Of a DNA stretch of 13,945 bases, positions 12,193 to 13,945 are shown in pieces. The DNA lies in contig CATWQA010000050.1 of assembly GCA_958352815.1 (NCBI GenBank), positions 1-13,945 on the forward strand, written 5' to 3'. Each line of letters starts with the position of its first letter. The stretch's first letter is position 1. The translations under genes were made by a program, and so were the position numbers. Source of the stretch: an uncultured Eubacteriales bacterium (GTDB taxonomy: Bacteria; Bacillota; Clostridia; Monoglobales; Monoglobaceae). The notes under the pieces were generated by a model. It saw only the letters and a list, made by a program, of their open reading frames with translations, ran no database searches and was not told the DNA's origin.

Positions 12193-13380
12193 TTATATAA
12201 TATCATATTTCTTTAGGAGTTTTATTCTCTTTTGACTGATTTTAGAACTCTCCTTAATTAATACTCCACCGGTTTGTCTGCTATTCCTTAAAAATCTCCC
12301 CCAGCGCTTCAACCACAAACCGATAATTTTACAAGGCTTGCCTTCTAATTCCGGATGAAAATCTATCATATCAGATTTAGTAGGAAAAATCAACCGTAAC
12401 AATGATTTTTTACCGGCTGAGACTGCCGCACTAGTCATTTGTGCAGCCGTATGCTTTTCTCTGGTTTCAATTCCAAACGCTCCGGCACTTAATAAATCAC
12501 TTAATAACTCATCTATGCAACACGGCTCCGTGTCAATTTCTTGTCTAAATCCCAAATAAGTATTGGAAAGATGAACTAAATCTGAGTAAAATTTATCTGC
12601 TCTCAATCCTTTTAATGAACGCCGAATATATTCCCAATCTATTTCGTTTGAAAATTCTTGGCCATATAGCATGATATCAAGAACTTGACGAATTCCAAAT
12701 CCGCCACCTGTAAAATGACGAAAAGCATGAATAATTAAAAACAGACAATGGTCGGTGTGCGAAAGTGTATATATAGCTACGTCTTGTATAACTTGAATTC
12801 TTTTATTTGTAAAAACATCAAGAAAATAGCTATTCATCTTTTTTCTAAGCTGATTATTCTCTCCGTTCAAATTCAAGTGAACTTCGATAGTCAAATTGGA
12901 ACCACAAAAGGTTACCTCTTGAATTTTATCTTTTAAGTCAAATCTATCTGCATCTATATCCGGTACATATCCCTCTGCAATAAGAATATCTCTAATGCCT
13001 TCAAAGTCTTCTTTTTTTATCAATATATCTTCATCATACGACGGACGAAAATCCTGATATTCACCATACAACTCGCGACAGATAATTCCTTTCAAAACTA
13101 ATGGATAATACCCATTTTCCGCAATTTTTTTATAAACTCTCAAAAACTCTCCCGTACGTTGTACTTGTGCAGCTATAGAGTGCATAGCATTATATAAATA
13201 ACCTTTAAGTTCAGGATCACTACGGTTGATTTGATCTGAACAGACTTCAACTATTAACGGCAATAGATTATGACGGCTTGCCTCTTCTAAAACCTCTTTT
13301 ATGTCTATTTCAGCGTCACAAAAACGATGTTCCACGAAACATCTTAACACTGTTAATATGTCATTCAAATCATTCACCAA
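12193..13380 (-). CDS. PF14907-type nucleotidyltransferase family protein (second paralogue)
   Basis: This protein of up to 395 residues belongs to the same NTP_transf_5-like family as its downstream neighbour. It has YYPLVLKGIICRELYGEY (about 92-109), then SYDEDILIKKEDF with D116 and D118 as the candidate metal-binding pair, a LTIEVHLNLNG strand, and HAFRHFTGGGFGIRQVLDIML (about 218-238). The glycine before the Asp pair in the paralogue is Tyr here, so activity may differ. The start is uncertain: TTG at 13380 has only a weak purine-rich stretch (AAAGAG) before it, and GTG at 13377 is about as plausible; no ATG is in a good position. It ends at its own strong terminator and so is transcribed separately from the next operon. 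Much of the gene is AT-richer than its paralogue. No biosynthetic partners are visible upstream. Confidence 0.85.
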   Translation of the reverse strand: MVNDLNDILTVLRCFVEHRFCDAEIDIKEVLEEASRHNLLPLIVEVCSDQINRSDPELKGYLYNAMHSIAAQVQRTGEFLRVYKKIAENGYYPLVLKGIICRELYGEYQDFRPSYDEDILIKKEDFEGIRDILIAEGYVPDIDADRFDLKDKIQEVTFCGSNLTIEVHLNLNGENNQLRKKMNSYFLDVFTNKRIQVIQDVAIYTLSHTDHCLFLIIHAFRHFTGGGFGIRQVLDIMLYGQEFSNEIDWEYIRRSLKGLRADKFYSDLVHLSNTYLGFRQEIDTEPCCIDELLSDLLSAGAFGIETREKHTAAQMTSAAVSAGKKSLLRLIFPTKSDMIDFHPELEGKPCKIIGLWLKRWGRFLRNSRQTGGVLIKESSKISQKRIKLLKKYDII

Positions 13381-13575
13381 CTTTCTCTTTATTGGTTTTC
13401 GAAAATATTTTATTCTATGTACGATAATGATAGCGTTACAGCTTATAAAGTCAACACACCGAGTTTATTGTAACACATTGATAAACAACAATCAATACTT
13501 TTTTGCCCACTTAATTTTAATACTTATAGGTCTTAAATTGCAATAACAATCGAACTTAAGCAAAATCATTAAAAC

Positions 13576-13773
13576 CTAATTTGCAATGTTATAATCAAAT
13601 ACTCTTTCAGACATAACATTACCAAATCTTCTATTCACCACAAAACTAATTGACAATATGTCCATTGTTAGTACAAACGCTACTATTGGATGTTTACTAT
13701 TTTGTATACGTCCAAAATCTTGAGAGATATCAGGAAGTTTTGTTGAAGAAATGACAAGGCGGAAAGAAAAAAA
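13576..13773 (-). pseudogene. Possible gene remnant: 66-codon open stretch without a start
   Basis: Between TAA (13774-13776) and TAG (13576-13578) the minus strand stays open for 65 sense codons. It encodes a mixed-composition peptide that includes SSTKLPDISQDFGRIQNSKH, then VAFVLTMDILSISFVVNRRFG and ends FDYNIAN. There is no start codon with a ribosome binding site; the first ATG would leave only about 28 residues. I do not recognise it. It could be the tail of a decayed gene or a chance opening in AT-rich DNA. Confidence 0.18.
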
Positions 13774-13923
13774 TTAAAAAACAAACCTATTGTAGTCCGC
13801 CCAAATAAAAAGGAAAATGTTAATTCATGTCTACAATTTCTGCATACAAACTAACATAATCTTAAATCGAGACTTTTTCAAGTTTTGTGTAAACTACAAA
13901 TGGCATAAAATATTTGGTATTTG

Positions 13924-13944
13924 AAGGGCAGAAAATCTGCCCTT
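13924..13944. terminator. Hairpin at the window edge, probable terminator of a flanking gene
   Basis: AAGGGCAGA (13924-13932) and TCTGCCCTT (13936-13944) form a perfect 9-pair stem around AAA. The plus-strand side begins a T-run that leaves the window. On the minus strand the tail is CAAAUACC, a poor U-tract. It therefore looks more like a plus-strand terminator or a bidirectional one between convergent units, but the missing flank prevents a firm call. Confidence 0.5.
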
Positions 13945-13945
13945 T

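Larger units (their letters stand above)
13381..13945. other. AT-rich intergenic region without a convincing gene
   Basis: This 565-base stretch separates the second nucleotidyltransferase gene from whatever lies beyond the window. I find no strong ribosome binding site and no consensus promoter. The best candidate for the downstream gene is TTGACT (13449-13454) with CATTAT 19 bases on, which is weak. A short inverted repeat ATTGAT/ATCAAT lies at 13477-13496. A minus-strand stretch of 66 codons without a stop (13576-13773) may be a gene remnant. A hairpin sits at the edge. Confidence 0.6.

Noticed and set aside
13381..13945. A lasso or other ribosomal-peptide precursor next to the PF14907-type genes
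   Set aside because: No small ORF with a ribosome binding site and leader-core character is present, and no PqqD-like, protease or cyclase gene is in the window.

Overview
The window reads as Bacillota, most likely class Clostridia. The evidence is S-layer-homology (SLH) repeats, copper-amine-oxidase-N-like 'stalk' domains, AGGAG-type ribosome binding sites, sigma-A-type TTGACA/TAAAAT promoters, intrinsic terminators with U-tracts, and AT-rich, ATA/TAT-rich codon use. Narrower placement is not supported. All six convincing genes lie on the minus strand, so transcription runs from high to low coordinates. I see no tRNA, rRNA, CRISPR array, insertion sequence or phage gene.

Region A (1-9243) is a two-gene cell-surface locus. 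A near-consensus promoter at 9214-9243 drives a 2450-residue secreted protein (1832-9184). In order it has a signal peptide, an acidic Pro/Thr/Glu-rich linker, a small Ig/carboxypeptidase-regulatory-like domain, a Kelch-type propeller, seven RCC1-type repeats, an Ig-like module, a von Willebrand A-like domain with a degenerate metal site, three internal SLH repeats, a PPC-like beta-sandwich and about 500 residues of beta-rich sequence. Nineteen bases later a 582-residue secreted protein begins (64-1812), with a beta-rich body and a C-terminal tandem stalk domain. The two are probably co-expressed envelope proteins, one held by SLH repeats and the other carrying a stalk module.

The first 55 bases of the window, just beyond the stop of the stalk-domain gene, exactly repeat bases 6350-6404 inside the giant gene, at the RCC1/Ig-like boundary. 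Either a second partial copy of the giant gene starts beyond the window edge, or the edge is an assembly-graph artefact. This is the most surprising signal here.

Region B (9185-9545) is non-coding. It holds the giant gene's promoter, two inverted repeats upstream of it, and the terminator of the next operon.

Region C (9449-12140) is a three-gene operon with a clear promoter (12112-12140) and terminator (9449-9480): a PF14907-type nucleotidyltransferase-like protein, an AraC-family regulator, and a 127-residue protein of unknown function whose start overlaps the regulator's stop.

Region D (12141-13380) is a second, divergent PF14907-type protein with its own long hairpin terminator, whose U-tract abuts the -35 box of the Region C promoter. 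Region E (13381-13945) is a 565-base AT-rich stretch with no convincing gene. It ends in a strong hairpin at the window edge and contains a 66-codon open stretch that may be a gene remnant.
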